Part shown: positions 1 to 7,300 of the stretch, one piece after another
How positions within the stretch are numbered: the first letter of the stretch is position 1
Layout: every line of letters starts with the position of its first letter
From: Candidatus Jidaibacter sp.
GTDB lineage: Bacteria > Pseudomonadota > Alphaproteobacteria > Rickettsiales > Midichloriaceae
Direction: 5' to 3'
DNA length: 9,220 bases
Assembly: GCA_021298045.1 (NCBI GenBank)
Contig: JAJTHY010000076.1
Location: 1-9,220 of the forward strand
Made by a program: the position numbers and the translations under genes
The notes under the pieces: generated by a model
What the model was told of the DNA's origin: nothing
The model's input: only the letters and a program-made list of their open reading frames with translations
The model's database searches: none

Positions 1-1266
1 ATAAGTACACCTAAAGCTAATGGCTACCAATCGCTTCACACACTTGTAATGGGGCCAGAACAAAGATGTATTGAAGTACAAATACGTACTTATGAAATGC
101 ATAAAGTTGCTGAGCTTGGCGTGGCCGCACATTGGACTTATAAACAAAAAGTTGATTCCTCCACAGAAGGCACTCAATTTAGATGGATAAGAGAGTTACT
201 TGAAATATTGGATAATGCCTCCAGCGCACAAGAGTTTTTGGAAAACACTAAGCTTGAAATGTACTACGACCAAGTATTTTGCTTTACGCCCAAAGGAGAT
301 CTTATTGCCCTACCTAAAGGGGCAACACCGGTAGACTTCGCCTTTGCACTTCATTCTAATATTGGGCTTAGCTGCATAGGGGCTAGGGTAAATGGTAGGA
401 TTGTCCCTTTAAAATCCCAACTTGAAAATGGTGATCAGGTGGAAATCTTGCGTTCAAAAACTCCGGTGCCATCTCCAGCTTGGGAGAAGTTTGTGGTAAC
501 TGGGAAAGCTAGAGCTGAAATTCGTAAATTCATCCGTTCCAAGCAGCGAGAGGAATATTACAATCTTGGCAAGGCTGTACTAATTAAGACATGCCAACAA
601 TCTGGCCATGAATTTAAGGAAGAAAATTTAACCCAGGTTCTAGCACAGCTTAAGTGCGATACCACCGAGGAGGTTATTGTTTCTGTAGGGGAGGGTGTTA
701 TCAATCGCATGGACGTTGTGAATGCTTTGTATCCGGATAACAAAGTTTCTGACAAGCGATCGCTTAATCCTCTTTCATTATTAAAATTCAAAACCAAAAA
801 GCCAGAAATGTTGGAGAATCAATCTATACCAATTAAGGGGTTGATCCCAGGAATGGCCATCCATTTTGCTGGATGCTGTCACCCGCTCCCGGGGGATAGA
901 ATCGTGGGAATTGTAAATACTGGCAAAGGGATAACCATCCACACAGCAGATTGCGAAATGTTAGAAAACTTCACCAACACTCCAGAAAAATGGATCGACG
1001 TAACCTGGGAAGGCATAGGAGACGAGCAACAGGTTGGCAGAATCAAAGTTACGGTATCCAATGAATTTGGTAGTCTTGCCGAAGTGACAAGAGCGATTGC
1101 GCAAGATCTAACAAATATCACCAATATAAAGGTTATTGGCAGATCACTAGATTTTTTTGAGCTACTTTTAGACGTTGAAGTAAAAGGTGTAAATCAATTA
1201 ACCAACTTAATAATTTCACTCAGGGCATTAGACTGTGTGCACAGCGCAGAGAGATATAAGGCGTGA
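1..1266 (+). CDS. spoT: Bifunctional (p)ppGpp synthetase/hydrolase, RelA/SpoT family (5' end outside window)
   Basis: This is the C-terminal 421 residues of a long RelA/SpoT-type enzyme, which makes and/or degrades the alarmone (p)ppGpp in the stringent response. The frame is open from base 1, so the gene starts upstream; the first internal ATG, at 49, is not the start. Visible residues 8-14 (GYQSLHT) and 25-30 (EVQIRT), followed by a GVAAHW segment, are the end of the synthetase domain. A TGS domain follows at about 90-150 (YDQVFCFTPKGD onward), then a helical region, a conserved Cys-Cys-His element (GCCHPLPGD, about 291-299) and a C-terminal ACT domain (about 348-420). The hydrolase (HD) domain would lie off the window, so SpoT versus RelA cannot be settled from here; spoT is the usual single alphaproteobacterial gene. 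The stop overlaps the yraN start (GTGA), suggesting co-transcription and translational coupling. There is no frameshift in the visible part. Confidence 0.95.
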   Translation: MSTPKANGYQSLHTLVMGPEQRCIEVQIRTYEMHKVAELGVAAHWTYKQKVDSSTEGTQFRWIRELLEILDNASSAQEFLENTKLEMYYDQVFCFTPKGDLIALPKGATPVDFAFALHSNIGLSCIGARVNGRIVPLKSQLENGDQVEILRSKTPVPSPAWEKFVVTGKARAEIRKFIRSKQREEYYNLGKAVLIKTCQQSGHEFKEENLTQVLAQLKCDTTEEVIVSVGEGVINRMDVVNALYPDNKVSDKRSLNPLSLLKFKTKKPEMLENQSIPIKGLIPGMAIHFAGCCHPLPGDRIVGIVNTGKGITIHTADCEMLENFTNTPEKWIDVTWEGIGDEQQVGRIKVTVSNEFGSLAEVTRAIAQDLTNITNIKVIGRSLDFFELLLDVEVKGVNQLTNLIISLRALDCVHSAERYKA

Positions 1267-1616
1267 CCTCCAGCTATAACTATGGAATGCAGGCCGAGGA
1301 AGCTGTCATATCGCATTATAAAAAGTTGGGTTACGCGCTGATAAAGCATAGGTACAAAACCCCGCATGGCGAAATTGACATCATTGTGAAAAATGCTGAA
1401 GCTGTGGTGTTTATAGAGGTGAAAGCTCGCACAAGCCCCAAGCATCATGAATTTATAGCTGAGCGGCAGATAAAGCGCTGCTGTAATGCTGCACTACATT
1501 TTATTGGTAATACTGCTGAAGAATATAGCGAGGTAAATTTCCGGTTTGACCTTGCTATTATCATCGATGGAAAAATCAACGAGATAATACAAAATGCGTG
1601 GGTATGTAATTATTGA
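1263..1616 (+). CDS. yraN: YraN / UPF0102 family endonuclease-fold protein
   Basis: A 117-residue protein of the normal length for the UPF0102 (YraN) family, which has a restriction-endonuclease/Holliday-resolvase-like fold and no firmly established cellular role. The signature core is present: an N-terminal helix with AEEA (11-14), then KLGYALIKHR, HGEIDIIV (35-42) and VVFIEVKAR (48-56). E37, D39, E52 and K54 form a PD-(D/E)xK-like acidic/lysine constellation, so metal-dependent nuclease activity is plausible but not shown. The GTG start at 1263 is preferred because it makes a 4-bp GTGA overlap with the upstream (p)ppGpp gene. An ATG at 1287 would cut only eight residues and is the alternative. 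The gene converges on the minus-strand ankyrin gene, only 6 bp beyond its stop. Confidence 0.9.
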   Translation: MTSSYNYGMQAEEAVISHYKKLGYALIKHRYKTPHGEIDIIVKNAEAVVFIEVKARTSPKHHEFIAERQIKRCCNAALHFIGNTAEEYSEVNFRFDLAIIIDGKINEIIQNAWVCNY

Positions 1617-1622
1617 TTTTTA

Positions 1623-2639
1623 TTATTTAAATAGTCCGTTAAGAGCTTCAATTTTATTTAATTGGTTTTTAATTTCCTTAGCAATAATAGAGCAATAATC
1701 CTTTATGATTGGGGTGATATCTTTTCTGTAATAGATGGTTAAAGCTCCGACAACAAGAGCTGTACAAGCTAAGACTGTCTTATACATCTTTTTTCTAGCA
1801 TGCTCGTTAAATTGTTGTAACAGTACTTTACCAAGAGATTTTTTGGTAGGATCTGTGCTTTCAAAAAATTCTTCAGCAATCGCATATGGCATTTTGTGAT
1901 TATTATTTTTTATAGTGCAGGCTGCTCCATACTTAAGCAGTAACTCTACCATTGTTTCACACCCCTCTGATATAGAAAGCCTTGTTGCATAATGAAGTGG
2001 TGTATTGCCTTCATTATTCTGCACATTAGGATCGGCACCTTTTGCTAGTAAAAACTCAGTAATACGAGTATCATGCCTTTTAATTGCAAGATGCAATGGC
2101 GTAAGCCCATTTTTATCTCTGGCATTGATCTCAGCTCCTTTGTTAATAAGAGCTTCAACACATTTTTTGGCATTTTTATTAAAATTTGAATAGCACTTAA
2201 CCAACCCATGTAAGGGAGTTAAGATATCTCTATTTATAACTTTAACATCAGCGCCATTTTCTATCAAACATATCGCTATGTTATATGAACACCGAACTAC
2301 GGCTAAATACAATGCAGTATTACCCATATTATTTTTAGCATCAATATTGCCTTTAATAATTTCATACTCTAATAAGCGAGGTAGATCTTTGGCGGACGAT
2401 CTCTGCTTCTCACCCTCTATCTTTGTCAACAACTCTAATGCGTTGTCTTTAACTATCACCTTATGCAAAAGCGTATTTTTATTTTCATCGCATTGCTTTA
2501 GCAGCTCGGGATTATCTCGTATTTCCGTAAGAAATTTCTTACCTCCAGTTGGAGCCGAAGATTCAAGAATTGAAAAAATCTCACTCGCCTTGGTTTTTCC
2601 TTGCACAGCATTACTCATAATAAAAATAATTAAGTGCAT
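1623..2639 (-). CDS. Ankyrin-repeat protein with C-terminal membrane segment
   Basis: A 338-residue ankyrin-repeat protein. A degenerate first repeat covers about 54-73 (NTLLHKVIVKD). Clearer repeats lie at about 105-137 (GNTALYLAV ... LIENGADV), 138-174 (LTPLHGLV ... LINKGAEINARD), 177-208 (NGLTPLHLAIKRHD ... LLAKGADPNVQ) and 210-244 (EGNTPLHYATR ... LLLKYGA). After the repeats, a hydrophobic stretch at about 287-304 (KTVLACTALVVGALTIYY) is a probable single transmembrane helix, followed by a lysine-rich amphipathic tail. No N-terminal signal peptide of standard form is seen. Ankyrin repeats are protein-binding modules, and in intracellular bacteria such proteins are often secreted effectors; that role here is inference. 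The start at 2639 has a weak AGAAG four bases upstream. The inner ATG at 2618 (MSNAVQGK) lacks one but remains possible. It is convergent with yraN. Confidence 0.85.
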   Translation of the reverse strand: MHLIIFIMSNAVQGKTKASEIFSILESSAPTGGKKFLTEIRDNPELLKQCDENKNTLLHKVIVKDNALELLTKIEGEKQRSSAKDLPRLLEYEIIKGNIDAKNNMGNTALYLAVVRCSYNIAICLIENGADVKVINRDILTPLHGLVKCYSNFNKNAKKCVEALINKGAEINARDKNGLTPLHLAIKRHDTRITEFLLAKGADPNVQNNEGNTPLHYATRLSISEGCETMVELLLKYGAACTIKNNNHKMPYAIAEEFFESTDPTKKSLGKVLLQQFNEHARKKMYKTVLACTALVVGALTIYYRKDITPIIKDYCSIIAKEIKNQLNKIEALNGLFK

Positions 2640-2789
2640 TTTACTTCTAAAGCTTTCTCTATACTAGGGGAATCTCTTTAAGTTTTTTGAGATTTCGAGC
2701 AATACTTTACGCTATTTTTTAAATATCTTATTTATCAAAGCTAAGTGATGGGTATCTTTGATTCCATGTATGCAACCAAGATGTGATTA

Positions 2790-3131
2790 TTAATGACCAC
2801 CTTTGCCAGGAGAAATTAGCCCTGCAGGAACTTTTGCGCTAGAGGCGATGAAGCCATGGGGTAACTGCATTTGCGGGCCGAAAAGTCCTAGTGAAGAAAG
2901 GGTCAACTGAGAAGCTGAGCCTTTTGTGGCTTCTAGTAGGCTCACTATAGATTTAAACGCTGCTTGGATTTTGCGCTGCATGTTTTCTGGTGAAGGGGGC
3001 CTAAGCTCACTTAAAAAGCCATTGAATTCCATAAACGAAGATCCGCTAGCGCCGCCTGTTTCCATTCCGCCACCGCCACCGCCTTGCATCATATTTATTC
3101 TGAATTGCTCAAGTGCCATGTTTTCGGACAT
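2790..3131 (-). CDS. Small glycine-rich hypothetical protein
   Basis: A 113-residue protein I do not recognise. The N-terminus is Met-rich (four Met in the first 15 residues) and is followed by six consecutive glycines (17-22) and a Gly/Ser/Ala linker. A predicted amphipathic helix lies at about 48-70 (PENMQRKIQAAF...LLEATK), then a mildly hydrophobic Leu/Gly/Pro tail ending in GKGGH. There is no signal peptide, membrane helix or known domain that I can see. The case for a real gene is a complete frame with an AAAGG ribosome-binding site seven bases before the ATG, a TATACT-like -10 upstream, and visibly higher GC than the flanking non-coding DNA. It is divergent from uvrC and lies upstream of the ankyrin gene on the same strand, 150 bp apart. 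The opposite strand is also open in part (2926-3159, polyproline), but that frame lacks comparable support. Confidence 0.6.
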   Translation of the reverse strand: MSENMALEQFRINMMQGGGGGGMETGGASGSSFMEFNGFLSELRPPSPENMQRKIQAAFKSIVSLLEATKGSASQLTLSSLGLFGPQMQLPHGFIASSAKVPAGLISPGKGGH

Positions 3132-3200
3132 AAACTTACCTTTATCATTCCATCAATAGTTAGTATATTACTGAAACAAGGCAAAAGTAATTACTATTTT
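3132..3200. promoter_or_regulatory. Divergent promoter region between the glycine-rich gene and uvrC
   Basis: This 69-bp AT-rich gap separates two divergent genes and must hold at least one promoter if neither is read from elsewhere. On the minus strand TATACT (plus 3162-3167) is a good -10 match that would give a leader of about 24 nt for the glycine-rich gene, but no convincing -35 is present. On the plus strand TATATT (3164-3169) could serve uvrC, with only a weak TTTATC (3141-3146) at 17-bp spacing. The two -10 candidates overlap, so the two promoters would compete. This rests on motif reading only. Confidence 0.35.
3139..3143 (-). promoter_or_regulatory. Ribosome-binding site of the glycine-rich gene
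   Basis: On the minus strand this reads AAAGG, seven bases before the ATG at 3131. It is among the best Shine-Dalgarno matches in the window. It supports both the strand and the start chosen for the glycine-rich gene. Confidence 0.5.
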
Positions 3201-5042
3201 ATGAAGCAATTTAACATACAGCATGGAGTTGAGATTATTAGACACGTATCGGGAAGCATGCCGAATTCACCAGGCGTGTATAAAATGATAGATGCAGCCG
3301 ATAAAATTCTTTACATAGGAAAAGCCAAATTGCTACCAAAGAGGGTTTCATCTTATGCCAATTATGGCAAACTATCTAATCGACTTAAAAGGATGATAGC
3401 GCAAATTAGAAAGATAGAATATATCATCACCAATTCAGAGGCGGAAGCCCTTTTACTTGAAGCTAACCTAATTAAAAATGTAAAGCCCCCATATAATATC
3501 TGCCTTAGAGATGATAAATCTTTCCCTTACATCTTATTTGAGGAGTCGCATGAATTCCCTCGCATCACTAAATATCGCGGCAACAAGGCTGCCAAGGGGG
3601 CATACTTTGGGCCATTCGCTTCTGCTTCTCAGGTAAAAATTGCCATGGTGGAATTGCAGAAAATTTTTCAAATTCGTCCTTGTAGTGATGCATACTTTGC
3701 TAGCCGTACCCGCCCATGTTTAGAATATGAAATCAAGCGTTGCAGCGCCCCATGCGTTAAAAAAATAGACACGCAAGATTATGCAAAATTAGTTAGCCTT
3801 GCTAAGGATTTTCTAAATGGCAAAAGTAATTTAGTACACAAGCGCTTACAAGAAATTATGGACACGGCAAGTAATGAACTCGACTATGAAAAAGCAGCGC
3901 AGGTTCGAGATAGGATCAAGATTTTAAATTCTATACAGGCAAAAAATAATTTTGCGGATTTGCAAAGTAGTGACGTAGATTTAGTTGTGGTTGCTAAAAA
4001 ACGTGATGTTGCTTGCATCCAAATTTACTTTATTAGAGGTGGCAAAAATTATGGCAATAAATCTTACTACAATGATAATGCTACAGAGTTTACCGAGAAT
4101 GAGATTCTAGAATTATTTTTAGGGCAATTTTATCAAACCAATGCGCCTCCTAAGTTAGTAGTTGTAAGCCATCCATGTGAAGCTGCTAAATCTTTGGAAG
4201 AATTGCTAACCCAAAAATCTGGAGAAAAAATTAAAATAATCGCAAACCCAACTAAACAACATTTGAAAGACTTGGTTGAGTTTGGAATTGGCAATGCATC
4301 TGCATCCTTAGATAAATTCCTTAAGGAGCGGATTAAGCATACTGAATCGTTAATCCATGTTGCAAAACTTTTTTCAATATCACGACCTATAAAGCGGGTT
4401 GAAGTTTATGACAACAGCCATATATCTGGCACGAATGCGGTTGGCTGCATGGTTGTGTATACGGAAAATGGCTTTGACAAAAACCAGTACCGCAAATTCA
4501 CCATTCAATCAACTCAAGAACCAGATGACTATGAAATGCTGCGAGAGGTTTTAACGCGTAGGCTAAAAAGATTAAATGATGATAACTATCCAGATTTAAT
4601 GTTAATAGATGGCGGCAAGGGGCATTTGAGCGTAGCGCTTGAGGTACTTGAGAAACTTGGCCATACCGAGCTCAATTTAGTATGCATATCTAAGGGACCA
4701 GATCGGAATGCCGGCCGAGAATTTTTTCATACAAAAGATGGCAGATCATTCCAATTAGACTTGCGTGACCCTACTCTTAAATTTTTACAAATCCTGCGTG
4801 ATGAAGTGCATCGATATGCTATAAAATCCCATAGGGACAAACGATCAAAAGAACTTAGAAAATCTAGTTTGGATGTAGTCCCTGGCATTGGAAGAAAACG
4901 GAAGATTACATTATTAAAGCATTTTGGTTCATTTGAGTCCATCATGGAAGCTTCTGCTGCAGATTTAAGCAGAGTAGAAGGTATAAGTAGGCTTACTGCA
5001 GAAAAGATATTTAATTATTTACATAATATCTCTTATAACTAG
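3201..5042 (+). CDS. uvrC: UvrABC excinuclease subunit C
   Basis: A 613-residue UvrC, the nuclease that makes both incisions around bulky DNA lesions after UvrA-UvrB loading. The GIY-YIG domain (about 23-100) has GVY (25-27), YIG (38-40), R48 and the likely catalytic E87, for the 3' cut. Cysteines C161, C173, C181 and C185 show the 12-8-4 spacing of the UvrC iron-sulfur ligands. A UVR motif (ELDYEKAAQVRDRI, 226-239) would contact UvrB. The RNase H-like domain has D404 (VYDNSH), D470 (IDGGKGH) and H537 for the 5' cut. Two helix-hairpin-helix motifs close the protein (about 556-608: VVPGIGRKRK and VEGISRLTAEK). The frame is open from 3084, but UvrC homology begins close to the ATG at 3201. The earlier ATG would overlap the divergent gene, so 3201 is chosen; no strong ribosome-binding site precedes it. 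It appears to head the operon, with pgsA 24 bp downstream. Confidence 0.96.
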   Translation: MKQFNIQHGVEIIRHVSGSMPNSPGVYKMIDAADKILYIGKAKLLPKRVSSYANYGKLSNRLKRMIAQIRKIEYIITNSEAEALLLEANLIKNVKPPYNICLRDDKSFPYILFEESHEFPRITKYRGNKAAKGAYFGPFASASQVKIAMVELQKIFQIRPCSDAYFASRTRPCLEYEIKRCSAPCVKKIDTQDYAKLVSLAKDFLNGKSNLVHKRLQEIMDTASNELDYEKAAQVRDRIKILNSIQAKNNFADLQSSDVDLVVVAKKRDVACIQIYFIRGGKNYGNKSYYNDNATEFTENEILELFLGQFYQTNAPPKLVVVSHPCEAAKSLEELLTQKSGEKIKIIANPTKQHLKDLVEFGIGNASASLDKFLKERIKHTESLIHVAKLFSISRPIKRVEVYDNSHISGTNAVGCMVVYTENGFDKNQYRKFTIQSTQEPDDYEMLREVLTRRLKRLNDDNYPDLMLIDGGKGHLSVALEVLEKLGHTELNLVCISKGPDRNAGREFFHTKDGRSFQLDLRDPTLKFLQILRDEVHRYAIKSHRDKRSKELRKSSLDVVPGIGRKRKITLLKHFGSFESIMEASAADLSRVEGISRLTAEKIFNYLHNISYN

Positions 5043-5066
5043 AATGACTCAAAAAAGTAAATTGCT

Positions 5067-5606
5067 ATGAAAGAGTTACCAAATATTCTAACCCTTATAC
5101 GAATTGGCTTAATACCCTTAGTTCTTCTTGCTATAGCAAGCTCTACGTATTTAGGTTATTGGGCTGCAGCAATACTGTTTGGATTTGCGATTATTACCGA
5201 TTACTTCGACGGAGCTTTAGCCCGCAGTATGGGCGTGCAAAGCAGTTTTGGTAGGATTCTGGATCCGATTGCAGATAAATTATTAGTTGCTTCAACATTG
5301 ATAACCCTTGTCTATTATGACCGTTGCCCAGTTATACCAGCTATTTTAATTGTATGTAGAGAAATTACCGTGTCTGGCTTGCGAGAATATTTATCAGAAT
5401 TCAAAGTAAGCATCCCAGTCAGTAGCTTGGCTAAGCTTAAAACAACTATTCAATTCATCGCTATTTTGATATTAATATTAGGCACAGAAGCGACAAACAG
5501 CATAGAGCTTTATTATGTGGGAGAAGTTTTGATTTGGATAGCTTCTGTACTTACTCTTTTAACGGGCTACGCTTATTTGCGCGAAGGCTTTAGCAGAATA
5601 AGCTAA
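5067..5606 (+). CDS. pgsA: CDP-diacylglycerol--glycerol-3-phosphate 3-phosphatidyltransferase
   Basis: A 179-residue integral inner-membrane enzyme of the CDP-alcohol phosphotransferase family. It transfers the phosphatidyl group from CDP-diacylglycerol to glycerol-3-phosphate, giving phosphatidylglycerophosphate, the precursor of phosphatidylglycerol and cardiolipin. The full family motif is present: D45, D48, G49, A52, R53, then eight residues to G62, D66 and D70. The N-terminal NILTLIRIGLIP and the CREITVSGLREY segment (97-108) are typical of PgsA rather than of phosphatidylserine synthase. Several hydrophobic segments (about 12-25, 30-44, 70-84, 88-97, 126-140, 150-168) fit a multi-spanning membrane protein. 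A uvrC-pgsA order is common in alphaproteobacteria. The stop overlaps the next start by one base (TAATG), implying coupling to nadD. Confidence 0.95.
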   Translation: MKELPNILTLIRIGLIPLVLLAIASSTYLGYWAAAILFGFAIITDYFDGALARSMGVQSSFGRILDPIADKLLVASTLITLVYYDRCPVIPAILIVCREITVSGLREYLSEFKVSIPVSSLAKLKTTIQFIAILILILGTEATNSIELYYVGEVLIWIASVLTLLTGYAYLREGFSRIS

Positions 5607-6217
5607 TGGCTATTAGATCCAATAAATATCAATTGCTGCCAATTTCAAGCTCTTCAAGGATGAAGATCGGTATTTTAGGAGGTACTTTCAACCCTGCACA
5701 TGAAGGGCATAGATATATAAGTATTGAGGCCATAAAAAGATTTGGCTTGGATTTGGTCATCTGGTTTGTTACCCCGCAAAATCCGTTAAAGAGCAAGGGA
5801 TTGGCTGATACCTTGGACGCAAGATTAATCGGCGCCAAGGCAATAGCTAAGCATCCAAAGATTTTAGTAACAGACTATGAAGCGCACCTTAACAACAACT
5901 ACACTATCAGTTTGCTTAAAAGGTTAAAGTTAATGTATAAAAATGTAGATTTTTGTTATATAATAGGCGCGGACAATATGAGGCAACTTCCGCGTTGGTA
6001 TAAATGGAAGGAAATATTACACAACATGCCAGTAATAATTTTTGATAGAGAGGAGCATCATAAGCATCTCATATCTAGCAAAATGAAGGCGTGTTTTGGC
6101 GGTGGTCGAATTGGACCAATACATAAAGCCGCACTCTCCCAGCGCAAGTGGTATTTTGTAAAGTTAAGAAAGAATTCTAAATCATCAACGCAAATTAGAA
6201 ATGAACAAAATGATTAA
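5606..6217 (+). CDS. nadD: Nicotinate-nucleotide adenylyltransferase
   Basis: NadD joins nicotinate mononucleotide and ATP to give deamido-NAD, the penultimate step of NAD synthesis. The nucleotidyltransferase fold is marked by GGTFNPAHEGH (25-35, with the HxGH pair H32/H35), IGADN (120-124), the WYKW segment (131-134) and the C-terminal SSTQIR (193-198), the ISSTxIR-type ATP-binding motif. The start at 5606 makes a TAATG overlap with pgsA and gives 203 residues with an 18-residue leader. The inner ATG at 5660 (MKIGILGG) would give 185 residues and matches where many NadD proteins begin; both starts are possible. The protein ends five residues after the ATP motif, which is normal. Its 3' end overlaps rsfS, a gene pair conserved widely in bacteria. 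Confidence 0.94.
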   Translation: MAIRSNKYQLLPISSSSRMKIGILGGTFNPAHEGHRYISIEAIKRFGLDLVIWFVTPQNPLKSKGLADTLDARLIGAKAIAKHPKILVTDYEAHLNNNYTISLLKRLKLMYKNVDFCYIIGADNMRQLPRWYKWKEILHNMPVIIFDREEHHKHLISSKMKACFGGGRIGPIHKAALSQRKWYFVKLRKNSKSSTQIRNEQND

Positions 6218-6581
6218 TCAAAACGATAGCGCAACACAAAAAGAAAATGCTAAACAAATGCTGAACAGAATTGTTGAGCTACTGGAAGAAAACAAATCTG
6301 AAGATATTTTAATAATTGATTTGGAAAATAAGGCAGATTTTGCATATTATGTAGTGGTAGCTTCTGGAAGATCATCTAAGCATATTTGCTCTGTTGCAAA
6401 TAACATAGCAGATGAGTTAAAATCCAAGGGAATGGAGCACATTGGCATTGAAGGGCTAGAAGTTGGCGACTGGGTGTTGGTAGATGCTCATGATGTTGTG
6501 GTGCATTTGTTCCGACCAGAAATTAGAGAAAATTACGAGATAGAAAAAATTTGGAATTTTACTAATAGAACTGAAGTGTAA
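6201..6581 (+). CDS. rsfS: Ribosomal silencing factor RsfS
   Basis: A 126-residue RsfS (RsfA/YbeB/Iojap family). Family members bind ribosomal protein uL14 on the large subunit and block joining with the small subunit, lowering translation when nutrients are short. The domain runs from about 20 to 120: IVELLEENKSEDILIIDL, FAYYVVVASGRSSKH, GLEVGDWVLVDAHDVVVHLF (85-104) and a closing YEIEKIW. The ATG at 6201 overlaps nadD by 17 bp. A second ATG at 6210 would shorten the overlap to 8 bp, and the choice is not decided by any ribosome-binding site. The nadD-rsfS order is standard and supports both calls. The gap to gmk is 21 bp with no terminator-like structure. Confidence 0.93.
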   Translation: MNKMINQNDSATQKENAKQMLNRIVELLEENKSEDILIIDLENKADFAYYVVVASGRSSKHICSVANNIADELKSKGMEHIGIEGLEVGDWVLVDAHDVVVHLFRPEIRENYEIEKIWNFTNRTEV

Positions 6582-6602
6582 TTTTTATTACTGTTTTTTA
6601 AT

Positions 6603-7244
6603 ATGGTACGCAAAATAGATAGAAGAGGATTAATGTTTGTTTTGTCATCCCCTTCGGGTGCAGGAAAAACCACCTTGGCAAAACTATTGTTGCAGAATGA
6701 CAAGCACATACATTCTTCTATATCTTACACAACGCGCGCGCCTAGAGATGGCGAAGTTGATGGAGTGGATTATCATTTCACCAACAAAGAAACCTTCCAA
6801 AAAATGATTGATAACTCAGAATTTCTGGAATACGCGGAAGTGTTTGGAAATTTTTACGGAACGCCGAAATCTCTTGTGGAAGAGCATTTATCAAAAGGGG
6901 AAGATGTAATCTTCGATATTGATTGGCAGGGTAACAGATCATTAACCGACAATGCCAGAGGAGATGTAGTGAGTGTCTTCATACTCCCTCCTTCAAAAGC
7001 TACTCTCAAAGAGCGCTTGGTGAAAAGGGCTCAAGATGCCAGCGAAACCATCGAACTTAGAATGAGTAAGGCTAACTCTGAACTGCAGCACTGGCAGGAA
7101 TACGATTATATAATAGTGAATAAAGATCTTAATCGCAGCTTTAAAAAGTTGCTTTCGATATTGCGTGCCGAGAGATTAAGAAAGCATAGAAGAATAGGCG
7201 TTTACCACTTTGTTAGCAATCTCATGGAGCAGTCGCATGATTAA
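6603..7244 (+). CDS. gmk: Guanylate kinase
   Basis: A 213-residue guanylate kinase that phosphorylates GMP to GDP with ATP, feeding GTP, dGTP and (p)ppGpp pools. The P-loop is PSGAGKTT (17-24). The GMP-binding elements are SYTTRAPRDGE (41-51), DYHF (56-59), EYAEVFGNFYGTP (76-88) and the DIDWQG strand (105-110) with its Walker-B-like Asp. The lid region contains LKERLVKR. The RRGLM segment just before the first strand is typical of alphaproteobacterial Gmk, which favours the ATG at 6603 even though no ribosome-binding site precedes it. The inner ATG at 6633 has GAGG four bases upstream and is a weaker alternative. The gene sits 21 bp after rsfS, and its stop abuts a dispersed-repeat region leading into lptE. 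Confidence 0.95.
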   Translation: MVRKIDRRGLMFVLSSPSGAGKTTLAKLLLQNDKHIHSSISYTTRAPRDGEVDGVDYHFTNKETFQKMIDNSEFLEYAEVFGNFYGTPKSLVEEHLSKGEDVIFDIDWQGNRSLTDNARGDVVSVFILPPSKATLKERLVKRAQDASETIELRMSKANSELQHWQEYDYIIVNKDLNRSFKKLLSILRAERLRKHRRIGVYHFVSNLMEQSHD

Positions 7245-7252
7245 ATTCTTTC

Positions 7253-7287
7253 AGTCACTGCGAGGAGCATTTTTAGCGATGTTGCAG
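7253..7287 (+). repeat. Degenerate dispersed repeat, GTCAYTGCGAG type, copy 1
   Basis: It starts AGTCACTGCGAGGAG and continues to a GCGATG segment (7277-7282). It resembles the reverse complement of 8041-8086, sharing AGTCA-TGCGAG-AG and a later GCGA. This is the general form of a short dispersed repeat seen in many alphaproteobacterial and Rickettsiales intergenic regions. It begins nine bases after the gmk stop and directly precedes the 58-bp palindrome. Family assignment cannot be made without a search. Confidence 0.55.
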
Positions 7288-7300
7288 TTTAGATTTTTGG

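Noticed and set aside
2658..2663. Minus-strand TATAGA as a -10 box for the first ankyrin gene
   Set aside because: No recognisable -35 at the right spacing, and the leader would be only about 12 nt, so it is not listed as a feature.
2671..2694. AATCTC/GAGATT inverted repeat upstream of the first ankyrin gene
   Set aside because: A 6-bp stem with a 12-base loop in AT-rich DNA; it fits neither a terminator nor a recognised operator.
2734..2762. ATCAAAG/CTTTGAT inverted repeat as a terminator for the glycine-rich gene
   Set aside because: The 7-bp stem is AT-rich with a 15-base loop and no T-run follows in the minus direction, so chance is as likely.
2926..3159. Plus-strand frame with a polyproline run
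   Set aside because: It is the antisense of the glycine-rich gene (Gly codons read as Pro), has no ribosome-binding site, and overlaps a better-supported frame.
3084..3200. Upstream extension of the uvrC frame to an ATG at 3084
   Set aside because: The 39 extra residues have no UvrC similarity, and the segment runs antisense through the start of the glycine-rich gene. The family normally begins near the ATG at 3201.
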